Assembly (NCBI GenBank): GCA_910584865.1
Contig: CAJUCE010000005.1
Coordinates: 90,091-154,090 of the forward strand
Source: an uncultured Acetatifactor sp.
Lineage (GTDB): Bacteria; Bacillota; Clostridia; Lachnospirales; Lachnospiraceae
Direction: 5' to 3'
DNA length: 64,000 nucleotides
The position numbers and the translations under genes were made by a program. The notes beneath the pieces were generated by a model. It made no database searches. It was not told where the DNA came from and was given only the letters and a program-made list of their open reading frames with translations. This document shows positions 52,854 through 61,537 of this stretch, in pieces. Each line of letters begins with the position of its first letter. Within the stretch, counting starts at the first letter, position 1.

Positions 52854-55457
52854 TCAATGCATATATTTTTCCAGCTGCCGGCATACTTCTTTCACGTCGA
52901 TGGGTTTCGCCACATGGGCGTTCATCCCGGCATCCAAGCACTTCTTTACATCTTCTGAAAATGCATCCGCCGTCATGGCAATGATGGGAATATCCGCATC
53001 CTCTCTGCCGGAAGCACGTATGGCCCTGGTTGCCTCGTACCCGTTCATAACTGGCATCCTCACATCCATCAAGACCGCATCGTAATGACGAATATCCGAC
53101 TGCCGGAATTTCTCCAGACAAATCTGTCCGTTTTCCGCCCAATCCAGCTCCAGCCCCATAGCAGTCAGCAGTTCATTGGCAATCTCCCAATTGATCTCGT
53201 TATCCTCCGCCAGCAGGATCTTCTTTCCTTCCAGCACGATATCTCTGCTTTCTGCCTTGAGCGGACTATAAACAGTCTCTCCCGAATTTTCGTCTACATA
53301 CGGCTTCAGCCCGTAAAACAGCGTGGATTTAAAGAGAGGCTTGCTGATAAATCCCGTGATCCCCGCCGCCTTGGCCTCATCCTCTATCTCGCTCCAGTCA
53401 TATGCCGATATCAGCAGAATCGGGACGTCCTCCCCGTAGATCCTTCGAATCTCCCGGGCTGCCGTGATTCCGTCCATGCCGGGCAGTTTCCAGTCAAGCA
53501 TAATTACATGGTAGTCATCATGCCTGTTATGCCGCTCACCCACTTTCTCCAGGGCCTCCTCCGCATTCAGGCAGCAATCCGGCACTACGCCGATGGATTT
53601 CAAGGACGACACCGCGCTCTGACACAATTGTTCATCGTCATCCACAACCAGCATGTTCAAGGGCGGAAGCACCATATCCGCCTCTATCACCTGCGCCTTC
53701 ATCAAGTCCAGCCTAACATGGAACACACTGCCTATCCCCACTTCAGAGTCCACTTCGATGGTTCCGCCCATGGCATCCACAATATATTTCGTGATCGTCA
53801 TTCCCAGGCCCGTGCCTTCGGTCTTCTGTACCCTGGCCGTATCCTCTCTGCTGAAGGAATCAAATATTTTCCTCTGATACTCCTTTGACATACCGATGCC
53901 GGTGTCCTTGACATACAGATGAATCCGTATATATTCCTCTCCTTTCGGAGAATCCTCCTCAAACATAGAGACATTGATGGAGCCCTCTTCCGGGGTAAAT
54001 TTCACCGCATTTCCCAACAAATTGATCAGCACCTGGTTCAGCCTGACGCTGTCGCAGCACACATTCTCCACTGAAATATCATGAATAAAGATATTGAACT
54101 GCTGATGCTTTGCCTTCACCTGGGGCTGTACAATACTTACAATGCTGTCCATCACTTCTCGAAGCGATACCTGATCTACGTTCAGCGTCATCTTGCCGCT
54201 CTCAATCTTGGACATATCCAGTACATCATTGATCAGGCCCAGCAGATGCTTGCTGGACAGGGCAATCTTCCTCAGACACCCCTGTACCTGCTCCATATTA
54301 TTCATATTGGCAATGGCAATGGTCGTCATGCCCACGATGGCATTCATGGGCGTCCTGATATCATGGCTCATATTGGAAAGGAATTCGCTCTTGGCCCGGT
54401 TGGCATGTTCCGCCTCCCTGCGGGCCGCCTCCGCTGCTCCCCGCTCCCGGTTCGCCTCCTCATTTGCCGCCTTCAGGGCAGCCACCTGCGCTATGGTGAT
54501 CTTGAGACTTTGCCCAAATACTAAAACCAACGTCACCAGGATGATGCCACACACGCAATAAACCATAACGGTCCAGTCATGTCCCATTTTCGTAATCAGC
54601 AAATCCAGAGATTCAAAGGGCAGAACCGTCACCAGATACCATTCGCTGTAGGGAAGCCTGATACAATAGAGATGATACCTGGAGCCTTCTCCCTGCAAAA
54701 TCGCGGAAAAATTCTCTCCCCGCTCCATGGCCGCTTTCAGCTCCTGCACATATTGCTCCGCCCCGTTCTCCTCCCCGAAAACCAGGGCCACATTCGCAAA
54801 GTAATTTCCGTTTAGTCTCTTGCTGTTGCGCAGAACATAGCTGCCGTCCTTCCGGATAATGTAGGAATCCACCAGCGCCTCATCTTCATCCAAAAAAAGA
54901 ATGCTGCTGATGTATTCCGTATAAAATCCTCCTACTAGGGAAATGCTCTCTCTTCCGTCTTCCATCTCACAGACATAGGGCACCCCCATCAGCACCACGC
55001 CCTGTCCTTCCGAGTCCACAGCAGCCGCTATCTTCTGTTCCCCACTGCCAACGCTTTTCACAAACGGCTCCGGATCAACCGGCCGTACCTCATTGCCATA
55101 GAGCATTTCAAACTCGCCGTCCGCGGAACACAGCGCCAGGTAGTTGAATCCCCTGACTTCCGCACTGTATTTCAGCTCCTCCAGGAGAGTGTCGCGATCG
55201 CCGGGCTCCTCATAAACCGTATCAATTATCGCCTGCACCTGAGAAAGCCGCAACTCTATTACAGTCTCGTAGTGCATTACGATTTGCTCGTTCATTCCGG
55301 TCATATACAGCTTGCCCACTTCCTCTATGGTTTCCGTACTCTTTTTATTCATATAGCCCGACAACAGAGCAAATAATCCTATAACAAGAACGGTAATGCC
55401 GACAAGGCTGATCATCAGAAACCGGATTGCTTTATCGTTCTTTGGACCCTTCTTCAT
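52854..55457 (-). CDS. Hybrid sensor kinase: dCache sensor, HisKA, HATPase, two receivers
   Basis: 867 residues. Membrane helices about 12-34 and about 295-318 flank an extracellular dCache-like domain (YMTGMNEQIVMHYETVIELR, EVRGFNYLALCSADGEFEML). Inside follow a coiled linker, HisKA with SNMSHDIRTPMNAIVG (His about 364), HATPase (LINLLGNAVKFTPEEG, GTGLGMTITKYIV), receiver 1 (LDWKLPGMDGI, Asp about 652) and receiver 2 (LMDVRMPVMNGYEA, Asp about 797), ending EVCRQLEKYMH. No DNA-binding output, so it signals through a separate partner or phosphorelay; an HPt protein is not seen nearby. GGAGGAAAAG precedes the ATG. Confidence 0.95.
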   Translation of the reverse strand: MKKGPKNDKAIRFLMISLVGITVLVIGLFALLSGYMNKKSTETIEEVGKLYMTGMNEQIVMHYETVIELRLSQVQAIIDTVYEEPGDRDTLLEELKYSAEVRGFNYLALCSADGEFEMLYGNEVRPVDPEPFVKSVGSGEQKIAAAVDSEGQGVVLMGVPYVCEMEDGRESISLVGGFYTEYISSILFLDEDEALVDSYIIRKDGSYVLRNSKRLNGNYFANVALVFGEENGAEQYVQELKAAMERGENFSAILQGEGSRYHLYCIRLPYSEWYLVTVLPFESLDLLITKMGHDWTVMVYCVCGIILVTLVLVFGQSLKITIAQVAALKAANEEANRERGAAEAARREAEHANRAKSEFLSNMSHDIRTPMNAIVGMTTIAIANMNNMEQVQGCLRKIALSSKHLLGLINDVLDMSKIESGKMTLNVDQVSLREVMDSIVSIVQPQVKAKHQQFNIFIHDISVENVCCDSVRLNQVLINLLGNAVKFTPEEGSINVSMFEEDSPKGEEYIRIHLYVKDTGIGMSKEYQRKIFDSFSREDTARVQKTEGTGLGMTITKYIVDAMGGTIEVDSEVGIGSVFHVRLDLMKAQVIEADMVLPPLNMLVVDDDEQLCQSAVSSLKSIGVVPDCCLNAEEALEKVGERHNRHDDYHVIMLDWKLPGMDGITAAREIRRIYGEDVPILLISAYDWSEIEDEAKAAGITGFISKPLFKSTLFYGLKPYVDENSGETVYSPLKAESRDIVLEGKKILLAEDNEINWEIANELLTAMGLELDWAENGQICLEKFRQSDIRHYDAVLMDVRMPVMNGYEATRAIRASGREDADIPIIAMTADAFSEDVKKCLDAGMNAHVAKPIDVKEVCRQLEKYMH

Positions 55458-55602
55458 CGCTTTTCCTCCTGCACACAGATAACAGTCTCCATCAAAAACT
55501 GATTCTATTATAACAGCCTTTTACAGAAACAGCAAGGAAGAAATGCCTGTCTCTTTGCTGATTCAATTTCAATTCAATTTGACTTTCTGTATTCATACAC
55601 AA

Positions 55603-55646
55603 AACGACGCGAAACCTGAACCGCTATGGTTCGGTTTCGCGTCGTT
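55603..55646 (-). terminator. Terminator after tRNA-Leu
   Basis: A near-perfect stem of about 19 bp (AACGACGCGAAACC / GGTTTCGCGTCGTT plus GAACC/GGTTC, one bulged base) with loop GCTAT, followed on the minus strand by TTTGTG. It lies 3 nt after the tRNA 3' end. Confidence 0.85.
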
Positions 55647-55649
55647 GAC

Positions 55650-55733
55650 TGCGGAAGATGGGACTTGAACCCACACGGCATTGCTGCCACAAGATCCTTA
55701 GTCTTGCTCGTCTGCCAGTTCCGACACTTCCGC
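55650..55733 (-). tRNA. tRNA-Leu (AAG)
   Basis: 84 nt on the minus strand, class II with a long variable arm (GGCAGCAATGCC). Acceptor GCGGAAG / CTTCCGC, anticodon stem CAAGA/TCTTG with loop CTAAGGA (anticodon AAG), T arm TGGGTTCAAGTCCCA. The 3' CCA is not encoded. Confidence 0.96.
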
Positions 55734-55874
55734 TTTTTCCTGCACAACTGTTATAATAGCATTGTCGGCTTGAAAAGTCAATTCTTTTTTCGCAATTTAT
55801 AAAATTTTTCGGCAAAAGTTTTTTCGGCAGCCCGGCCGGATTTTCTCACCTGCCGGACCGCCGGACTTGATTCG

Positions 55875-58076
55875 TTACTCTCCCAAATACATTTTCAACC
55901 CGTCATCGATTCTCTGAACCGTATCTTCCAGGGATTGCCCGCCCTTTAAATAATTCTCCAGGGCCTGTGTCAAAACCTCCCGAATCTTTTCATCTTCGCC
56001 CACCGGCCGGTATAATCCTTTACACACTTCCACCAGCCGGTCTGCCGTCTCTTTTGAAAAATCGGAAATCCGAAATTCTATGGTCCCTCCCTCTGCATCA
56101 ATTGAGGCCTCCGCCTCCGCTTCTGACCTGTCGCTGTGAGCCATTTTCTCCAAAGCCGCCGTATTCACTGGGAATCCGCCGTAAGGATCCGATACCTGCA
56201 TCTCCTCCGACAGGGCAAATGCCAGAAAGTCCATGGCTGTCTCCTTATGCGTACTCTTTGTACAGATTCCTGTCTGCACCATGGGCAGGAAGCAATTCTC
56301 AAATACGGCGAACTCTCCCTGAATATAATCCATCATAGCCAGCGGAAACATGCAGTCGTTAAAACCTTCTATGTCTTCCAGCGCAAGCTTTGCCCCTGAG
56401 GCCAGATCCCACATATTATAAGCCTTTTCACCCTTCTCCCGGACATCGATGATCCCGCAATTGTCCCCGATCTTTTTAAGCTGTTCCAGATATTTTCCAA
56501 GAGCCGCTTTGTCCAGCGCTTTATCCGCTACGATTCCGTCACAAAAATAAGGATAAAATTTCTCCACCAGCTCTCCCACGGTCTGCGGGCCCATATAGCT
56601 GTCCCGGGATCCGGCCAGAAATTCCGAGAGTTTTTCCATAGACAGCATATCTTCAGCCCTGATATCCCTGCCCACCGCCATGGTAATACCAAATTCCAGG
56701 GGCACCACATATCGATGTCCGTCCTCCCTGATATAAGCGCCGGTAATATTGGCAAGCAGCTCCCCGCTTTCCTCCATGGGCGTCACCACATCGCCGAGAT
56801 CCTCCAACAGCCCCTTCTCCGCATAGGACGCTATATCCAGATGATCCAGCACCAGGATATCCGGCGCCGCTTCGCCCATCAGCATGGTATTAAGTTCCTG
56901 ATATACCGCGTTGTAATCCGTTTCTTCCTCATATTTGGAGTATACATTCCGGATCGTGATCAATATTTCAGGATGTTCTCTGTGGTACATGGCAGCAGCC
57001 TGGTTCAGCAGATAATTTTCGCGGACGGTGTACAATGTTAACTCTTCTATTATCTCGATTACCGCATCCGGATCATACTCGTACCTGCGCAGTCTGTACC
57101 CGCCGCCTGATTGCTGGAACAATGCATAGACAGCCCCGTCCTGCGGTGCGCCCAAACCGATACACCAGCAGCCCGACAGACCGAAATCCGTCTCCACGCC
57201 TCCTAAAAGTTTCTCCCACGTCATCCCGCCGTCTGTTCCCGGACTCTCCTTCCCGCTAAAGATCCCTTCCTCTCCTGCCAATATCAATGTCCCGTCTTCC
57301 CGTATACAATATTTAGCTCCCGTCATGTTGTCCGGCGCCGTAACGGCAGATGCCTGACTGTATTTACCCTCCGGACATTTCTCGATCACCAGTTCCGGAG
57401 AATCATACTGGTAGGAGGAGCAGATCCAGACATTTTCACCGTCCGATACCATTGTGTCATAGGGTACAGTGATGGCTTCGCTTTCCATCACACTGCCGTC
57501 ACTGCCGTTAAGCAAGTCCAGAGAAGTATACGTAGCTGCCAGCAAGGTATCGTTATCCAGCACATCAATTCCCGCCACCGCCTCATAACCCCCCCATTCT
57601 TCGTTGAATGTCCTCCATTTTTCGGGAGTAATTTCCCTGGCCTCTCCGTTTTCCTCTTTCCACAGACAGGTTCCGGGCTCCGTGACTCCTTCCCGGATAT
57701 AATCGGCATACAAATATTGACCGCCCTCCCGGGTCTGCATCAGCTTTGCTTCTATTCGCGTCTCTCCTCCGGGCAGCTCTACTGTTTCCAGCCAGGGCCT
57801 GGTCACATCGGCAAAACCGTCCTCCTGCAATTCCCATTCTCCCGCAATCGTCCTGTCACCCTCCGCCTTTAGAGCAAACAGATGGATTTTGCCGCCGGCT
57901 GTAAACAGCTGTTTAACCGTCCATCCCTCCAGTTCCTCCGGCAGATCCACACTGCTCTCCACATACTTGCCCTTCACAGGCTCCATCTGGTCGATCTCCC
58001 CTGTATCGCCGCTCTTTCCGCACCCGGCCAGCAATGCGGCACACAGTATCGCTGCAATTCCTTTTCTTATTCTCAC
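55875..58076 (-). CDS. Lipoprotein fusing a propeller-like domain to an ABC-type binding protein
   Basis: 733 residues. Signal peptide MRIRKGIAAILCAA with lipobox LAGC (Cys19). Residues about 45-340 form repeated beta-strand units with Trp/Gly/Asp turns (GGKIHLFALKAEGDRTIAGE, GIDVLDNDTLLAATYTSLDL, YCIREDGTLILAGEEGIFSG), which suggest a beta-propeller. Residues about 350-733 are a family 1 extracellular binding protein (YREHPEILITIRN-like start, YNAVYQELNTMLMGEAAPDI, MDFLAFALSEEMQVSD). No permease is nearby. It may monitor a ligand for a sensor instead of feeding a transporter (inference). No clear ribosome-site problem is seen at the start. Confidence 0.82.
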   Translation of the reverse strand: MRIRKGIAAILCAALLAGCGKSGDTGEIDQMEPVKGKYVESSVDLPEELEGWTVKQLFTAGGKIHLFALKAEGDRTIAGEWELQEDGFADVTRPWLETVELPGGETRIEAKLMQTREGGQYLYADYIREGVTEPGTCLWKEENGEAREITPEKWRTFNEEWGGYEAVAGIDVLDNDTLLAATYTSLDLLNGSDGSVMESEAITVPYDTMVSDGENVWICSSYQYDSPELVIEKCPEGKYSQASAVTAPDNMTGAKYCIREDGTLILAGEEGIFSGKESPGTDGGMTWEKLLGGVETDFGLSGCWCIGLGAPQDGAVYALFQQSGGGYRLRRYEYDPDAVIEIIEELTLYTVRENYLLNQAAAMYHREHPEILITIRNVYSKYEEETDYNAVYQELNTMLMGEAAPDILVLDHLDIASYAEKGLLEDLGDVVTPMEESGELLANITGAYIREDGHRYVVPLEFGITMAVGRDIRAEDMLSMEKLSEFLAGSRDSYMGPQTVGELVEKFYPYFCDGIVADKALDKAALGKYLEQLKKIGDNCGIIDVREKGEKAYNMWDLASGAKLALEDIEGFNDCMFPLAMMDYIQGEFAVFENCFLPMVQTGICTKSTHKETAMDFLAFALSEEMQVSDPYGGFPVNTAALEKMAHSDRSEAEAEASIDAEGGTIEFRISDFSKETADRLVEVCKGLYRPVGEDEKIREVLTQALENYLKGGQSLEDTVQRIDDGLKMYLGE

Positions 58077-58338
58077 AACTTACCCTCCGTTCCCGTTTTT
58101 CTGTTTTATTTCATCTATTTTATCTGTCCTGCACCCGGCATATCCTAATATTTTATTAATGCTCCTCTATCTGTTTCCTGCCGAAATATTAAGATTTCCT
58201 TTAGAGCAAATTGTCCAATTTCCGACAGTCATTTTTTTCTATTTTCTACAAATTTCAAATTGTCTCCGCATTATAAATGTGGTACCATAGTGTAAGACAC
58301 AATTCACACGTTTCTGAAAAGGGAAAGAGAGGGGTACC

Positions 58339-58902
58339 ATGAAGAAAAGAATTACATCACTTTTACTTGCTGCCGTAATGGCATTCGCACTTACAGGTTG
58401 CGGAAAACCTGCAGTTCCCGAATCCTCCGCCGACAGCTCGGTAGGATATCCGGACGAAGACGGTTACGCGGAAGGGCATCTGGGCGATACCATGCACAGC
58501 ACGTTTTTTGATTACACTGTAAACAGCGCTTATACCTGCTCTGAATACGGAGACTATACGGCGCAGGAGGGCTATGAAATTTTGGTAGCGGATGTAACCA
58601 TCAAGAATACCTTCCGGGAAAGCATCACCATGTTTGACACGGACTTTCAGGTACAGTGGAACGACACATCCGATGAAGCCTATGACTGGCCCGTCACCTA
58701 TTACGCAGGCGTGGGGGACACCATCGGAGAGAATGTACTGCCCGCCGAATACGAGCTGGCCATTAATGAAAGCCGAACCGGCCTGCTGGTCTTTGAGATA
58801 CCCGACGGAGAGAAGGATTTCTCCATCTCTTATCAAGAATACTTTGACGACGATACCACCGGCGATCTGTTCTTTGTATATTTTACTGCCGAGCAGAAAT
58901 AA
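58339..58902 (+). CDS. DUF4352-type lipoprotein
   Basis: 187 residues. Signal peptide MKKRITSLLLAAVMAF with lipobox LTGC (Cys21). An acidic Ser/Asp linker follows, then an immunoglobulin-like DUF4352 domain (GYEILVADVTIKNTFRESIT, FQVQWNDTSDEAYDW, LVFEIPDGEKDFSISYQEYF). Function unknown; typically surface-exposed. AAAGAGAGGGG precedes the ATG and a weak TTGTCT/TACCAT promoter lies near 58261-58291. It ends in a bidirectional terminator shared with the aminopeptidase gene. Confidence 0.85.
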   Translation: MKKRITSLLLAAVMAFALTGCGKPAVPESSADSSVGYPDEDGYAEGHLGDTMHSTFFDYTVNSAYTCSEYGDYTAQEGYEILVADVTIKNTFRESITMFDTDFQVQWNDTSDEAYDWPVTYYAGVGDTIGENVLPAEYELAINESRTGLLVFEIPDGEKDFSISYQEYFDDDTTGDLFFVYFTAEQK

Positions 58903-58903
58903 A

Positions 58904-58951
58904 TGAAAAAGCCATTGCACACCGTTTTTAGACGGAACGCAATGGCTTTTA
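58904..58951. terminator. Bidirectional terminator
   Basis: Stem AAAAGCCATTGC / GCAATGGCTTTT with inner CCGTTTTTAGACGG. It has TTTT on the plus strand and TTTTTC on the minus strand, between convergent genes. Confidence 0.85.
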
Positions 58952-58960
58952 TCATGCCTT

Positions 58961-60247
58961 TTATTTGCCGAAAAATACCCCCAGGGCATCTACCGCATAT
59001 TTCGTATCCTTTATCCCTGCTGTCTCCACCGCGGAATGCATGGCCAGCTGAGGCAGGCCGATATCTACGCTGGAAACCGATACATGCGCCGTGGAAATAT
59101 TGCCCAATGTTGAACCTCCCGCAATGTCGGAACGATTCGCATAGGTCTGGCAGGGTACGCCGGCCTCCCGGCAGATTTCCCTCATCCGGGCCGCCGAAAC
59201 CGCGTCCGTGGCATATTTCTGGCTGCCGTGAAACTTGATCACAATTCCCCGGTTCAGATAGGGCCTGTTGGTGGGATCCGCCTTCTCCGGACGGTTGGGA
59301 TGTACCGCATGGGCATTGTCAGCCGATATCAGAAAACTTCCCGCTATCATCTGCAGGAACCGGCTGCGCTCCATTCCCATACTCTCTCCGATCCGCCACA
59401 GGGTATCCTCCAAGAAAGTGGAATTGGCGCCCTGTTTCGTGCCGCTGCCCACTTCTTCATTGTCGAATACGGCGCAGACATTGATATATTTCTCCGGAAC
59501 ATGGTCCGCAAAAGCCTTCATACACGCATAAACGCACTGCAGATCATCCAGCCTGGGAGACAGTACGAACACCCCGTCCTCTCCCCATATCCTGCCCGGC
59601 TGCCTCGTATAAAGAAACAGATCGTGGCCCAGAATCTCCTCCGCATCCACGCCCGCCGCATCGGCGATCCGTTTCATCAGCACGCCCTTCTTCTCCTCTG
59701 TGCCGCATTCTCCGTACAGCGGAAGCATGTCTGTCTGAGGATTCAAGCCTCCTTTATCGGCGTCCTGCTTCAGATGAACGGCCACGCTGGGAATCACCAA
59801 CAGATCCTCCTCCAGATTCACCAGCCTGGTCTCTATTCCGTGCTTCCCTTTCACAGCCACCCGCCCTGCCAGAGACAGGGGGCGGTCCATCCAGGATGTG
59901 AGAATCATCCCGCCGTATTTCTCCGTATTCAATTTCAAATATGCCTTTTCTGCCGTGATTTCAGGACCTTCCTTGATCTTAAAAGAAGGGGAATCTCCAT
60001 GGGCAGCCGCAATGTGAAACCCCTTCGGCTCCCCGTCCCCCGGCATGCGAAATGCCATCAGAGAGGAATCATTCCTGGTCACCACATATCCTTTCCCCGG
60101 TTCCAGCTTCCAGCTCTTTGCCTCATCCAGCCGTATAAATCCCTGCTCCTCCAAAACTTTCTCCACATTCGCAACGGCATGAAAGCTGGTAGGGCTCTTC
60201 TCTATAAAATCCAACATCTCCTCTGCACATTTCCGATATGCTTCCAT
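58961..60247 (-). CDS. apeB: M18 family aminopeptidase
   Basis: 428 residues, cytoplasmic, the normal length of bacterial M18 enzymes. It removes N-terminal residues from peptides using two metals. Ligand motifs: AAAHGDSPSFKIK, LSPRLDDLQCVYACM, VCAVFDNEEVGSGTKQGA with the catalytic Glu pair, and SADNAHAVHPN; C-terminal LAMHSAVETAG supplies the last His. Family members prefer acidic or neutral residues. It is followed upstream on the same strand by the DJ-1-family gene 24 bp away, so the two form an operon. Confidence 0.95.
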   Translation of the reverse strand: MEAYRKCAEEMLDFIEKSPTSFHAVANVEKVLEEQGFIRLDEAKSWKLEPGKGYVVTRNDSSLMAFRMPGDGEPKGFHIAAAHGDSPSFKIKEGPEITAEKAYLKLNTEKYGGMILTSWMDRPLSLAGRVAVKGKHGIETRLVNLEEDLLVIPSVAVHLKQDADKGGLNPQTDMLPLYGECGTEEKKGVLMKRIADAAGVDAEEILGHDLFLYTRQPGRIWGEDGVFVLSPRLDDLQCVYACMKAFADHVPEKYINVCAVFDNEEVGSGTKQGANSTFLEDTLWRIGESMGMERSRFLQMIAGSFLISADNAHAVHPNRPEKADPTNRPYLNRGIVIKFHGSQKYATDAVSAARMREICREAGVPCQTYANRSDIAGGSTLGNISTAHVSVSSVDIGLPQLAMHSAVETAGIKDTKYAVDALGVFFGK

Positions 60248-60271
60248 TCTCTTATCCTGCCTTTTCTAATC

Positions 60272-60823
60272 TTAATTCCGATATACGATGGAGCCCGCCA
60301 TCTCTTCCGCCTTCTCCCTGCCGCAGAAGATTCCGGCAATGGCAAGCGCAAAGTCGATGGCGGTTCCCATTCCCCGGGAAGTGATCACATGATCCGCAAT
60401 TTCTACAGGCCCTTCTGTAACCTCGGCCCCCTCCAGATGGCTCTCGAAACCGGGATAGGAACAGGCCTTCTTTCCCTTCAAAATACCTCTGTGTCCCAAG
60501 ATACTGGGCGCCGCACAGATGGCAGCAACATATCTGCCCGCGGCATGGAACGCATCTACCTGGGCCATCAGTCCTTCATGGGCTTCCAGATTCTTCGTCC
60601 CGGGCATCCCCCCGGGCAATACCACCATATCCACCGCCGAAAAATCTACCTGAGAAAATATCTGATCCGCCTGCACTGTAATCCCGTGGGAGCCGCTGAC
60701 CCATCTCTCCTCCGAAACAGACACCAGCTGCACATCCAGGCCGCATCTTCGGCAAATGTCCGCCACTGTCAGCGCCTCGATCTCCTCAAAGCCTTCTGCC
60801 AGAAAAATTCCGATCCTCTTCAT
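60272..60823 (-). CDS. DJ-1/PfpI family protein
   Basis: 183 residues, cytoplasmic. Flavodoxin-like fold with the nucleophile elbow VAAICAAPSILG (Cys about 104), the conserved Glu in AEGFEEIEALT (Glu15-17 region) and LPGGMPGTKNLE. Closest in form to the YajL/DJ-1 branch, linked to glyoxal or oxidative stress responses; the exact activity is debated. I start at MKRIGIFLAEG, which has AGAGG 8 nt upstream; an upstream in-frame start would prepend an unrelated hydrophobic stretch. First gene of the pair with apeB. Confidence 0.9.
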   Translation of the reverse strand: MKRIGIFLAEGFEEIEALTVADICRRCGLDVQLVSVSEERWVSGSHGITVQADQIFSQVDFSAVDMVVLPGGMPGTKNLEAHEGLMAQVDAFHAAGRYVAAICAAPSILGHRGILKGKKACSYPGFESHLEGAEVTEGPVEIADHVITSRGMGTAIDFALAIAGIFCGREKAEEMAGSIVYRN

Positions 60824-60937
60824 CTCTTCAACCTCTTTTCTGTTATCATGGGCTGTACACCCAATTCCAGTATACACAATTAACAAAAATATTTCAACGA
60901 ATAGCATTGGAATTTCGGGAAATTATGGTATAATGAC

Positions 60938-60998
60938 CTTATTCCCGGCAGGGGACGGCCGAATGGCCATCCTGCCATGTGCGTTGCTGTGTACATGG
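60938..60998 (+). repeat. Dispersed palindromic repeat, copy 2
   Basis: GGCAGG-GGCC / GGCC-CCTGCC (60947-60976) followed by ATGTGCGTTGCTGTGTACAT (60977-60996); about three mismatches to copy 1 over 50 bp. It is bordered on both sides by TATAATG (60929-60935 region and just after 60998), so it may sit in or form a promoter for the CYTH gene. Confidence 0.85.
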
Positions 60999-61042
60999 TA
61001 TAATGTTGACCAACCTATCAAAACCAGAGAGGAGAAAACGAC

Positions 61043-61537
61043 ATGGAAATAGAACGTAAATTTACAATCAAAGAGTTGCCTGCCAATCTGGAAAGCTATC
61101 CGTTTCACCACATTGAGCAGGCATACCTGAATACTGTGCCTGTTGTACGCGTCCGCAAGGAGGATGACGAGTATTACCTGACTTACAAGGGAGAAGGCAT
61201 GATGGCCAGGGAGGAATTCAATCTGCCCCTGAACCGTGACGCCTATTACCATCTGCGCGGGAAAGCAGACGGTAAGATCATCTCAAAGAAGCGTTACCTG
61301 ATTCCGCTGCCCAATCCTGTATTTCAGGAGAAAAAAGGCTTTCCCGGGCCGCCTTCCGACTATTCTCTGACCATTGAGCTGGATGTCTTTGATCCGCCCT
61401 TTGCCCCGCTGGTCATGGCCGAGGTGGAATTCGGCAGCCGGGAAGCCGCCGAAAATTTTCTGCCGCCTGACTGGTTCAAAGAAGATGTCACCTATCATAA
61501 GGAATACCACAATTCCTATATGGCTCTGCAGGGCTGA
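61043..61537 (+). CDS. CYTH-domain protein (triphosphate tunnel enzyme family)
   Basis: 164 residues, essentially one CYTH domain. The N-terminal ExExK signature is MEIERKFTIK; beta strands with paired charges follow (VRVRKEDDEYYLTYKGEG, SLTIELDVF, VMAEVEFGS), forming the tunnel that binds a triphosphate and metal. Small bacterial relatives include tripolyphosphatases and class IV-like proteins; the substrate here is unknown. GAGGAGAAAACG precedes the ATG. Its last 22 bp overlap the convergent DUF6020 gene. Confidence 0.92.
   Translation: MEIERKFTIKELPANLESYPFHHIEQAYLNTVPVVRVRKEDDEYYLTYKGEGMMAREEFNLPLNRDAYYHLRGKADGKIISKKRYLIPLPNPVFQEKKGFPGPPSDYSLTIELDVFDPPFAPLVMAEVEFGSREAAENFLPPDWFKEDVTYHKEYHNSYMALQG

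Noticed and set aside
59228..60883. 551-codon plus-strand frame
   Set aside because: Antisense to apeB and the DJ-1 gene, both unmistakable from motifs.
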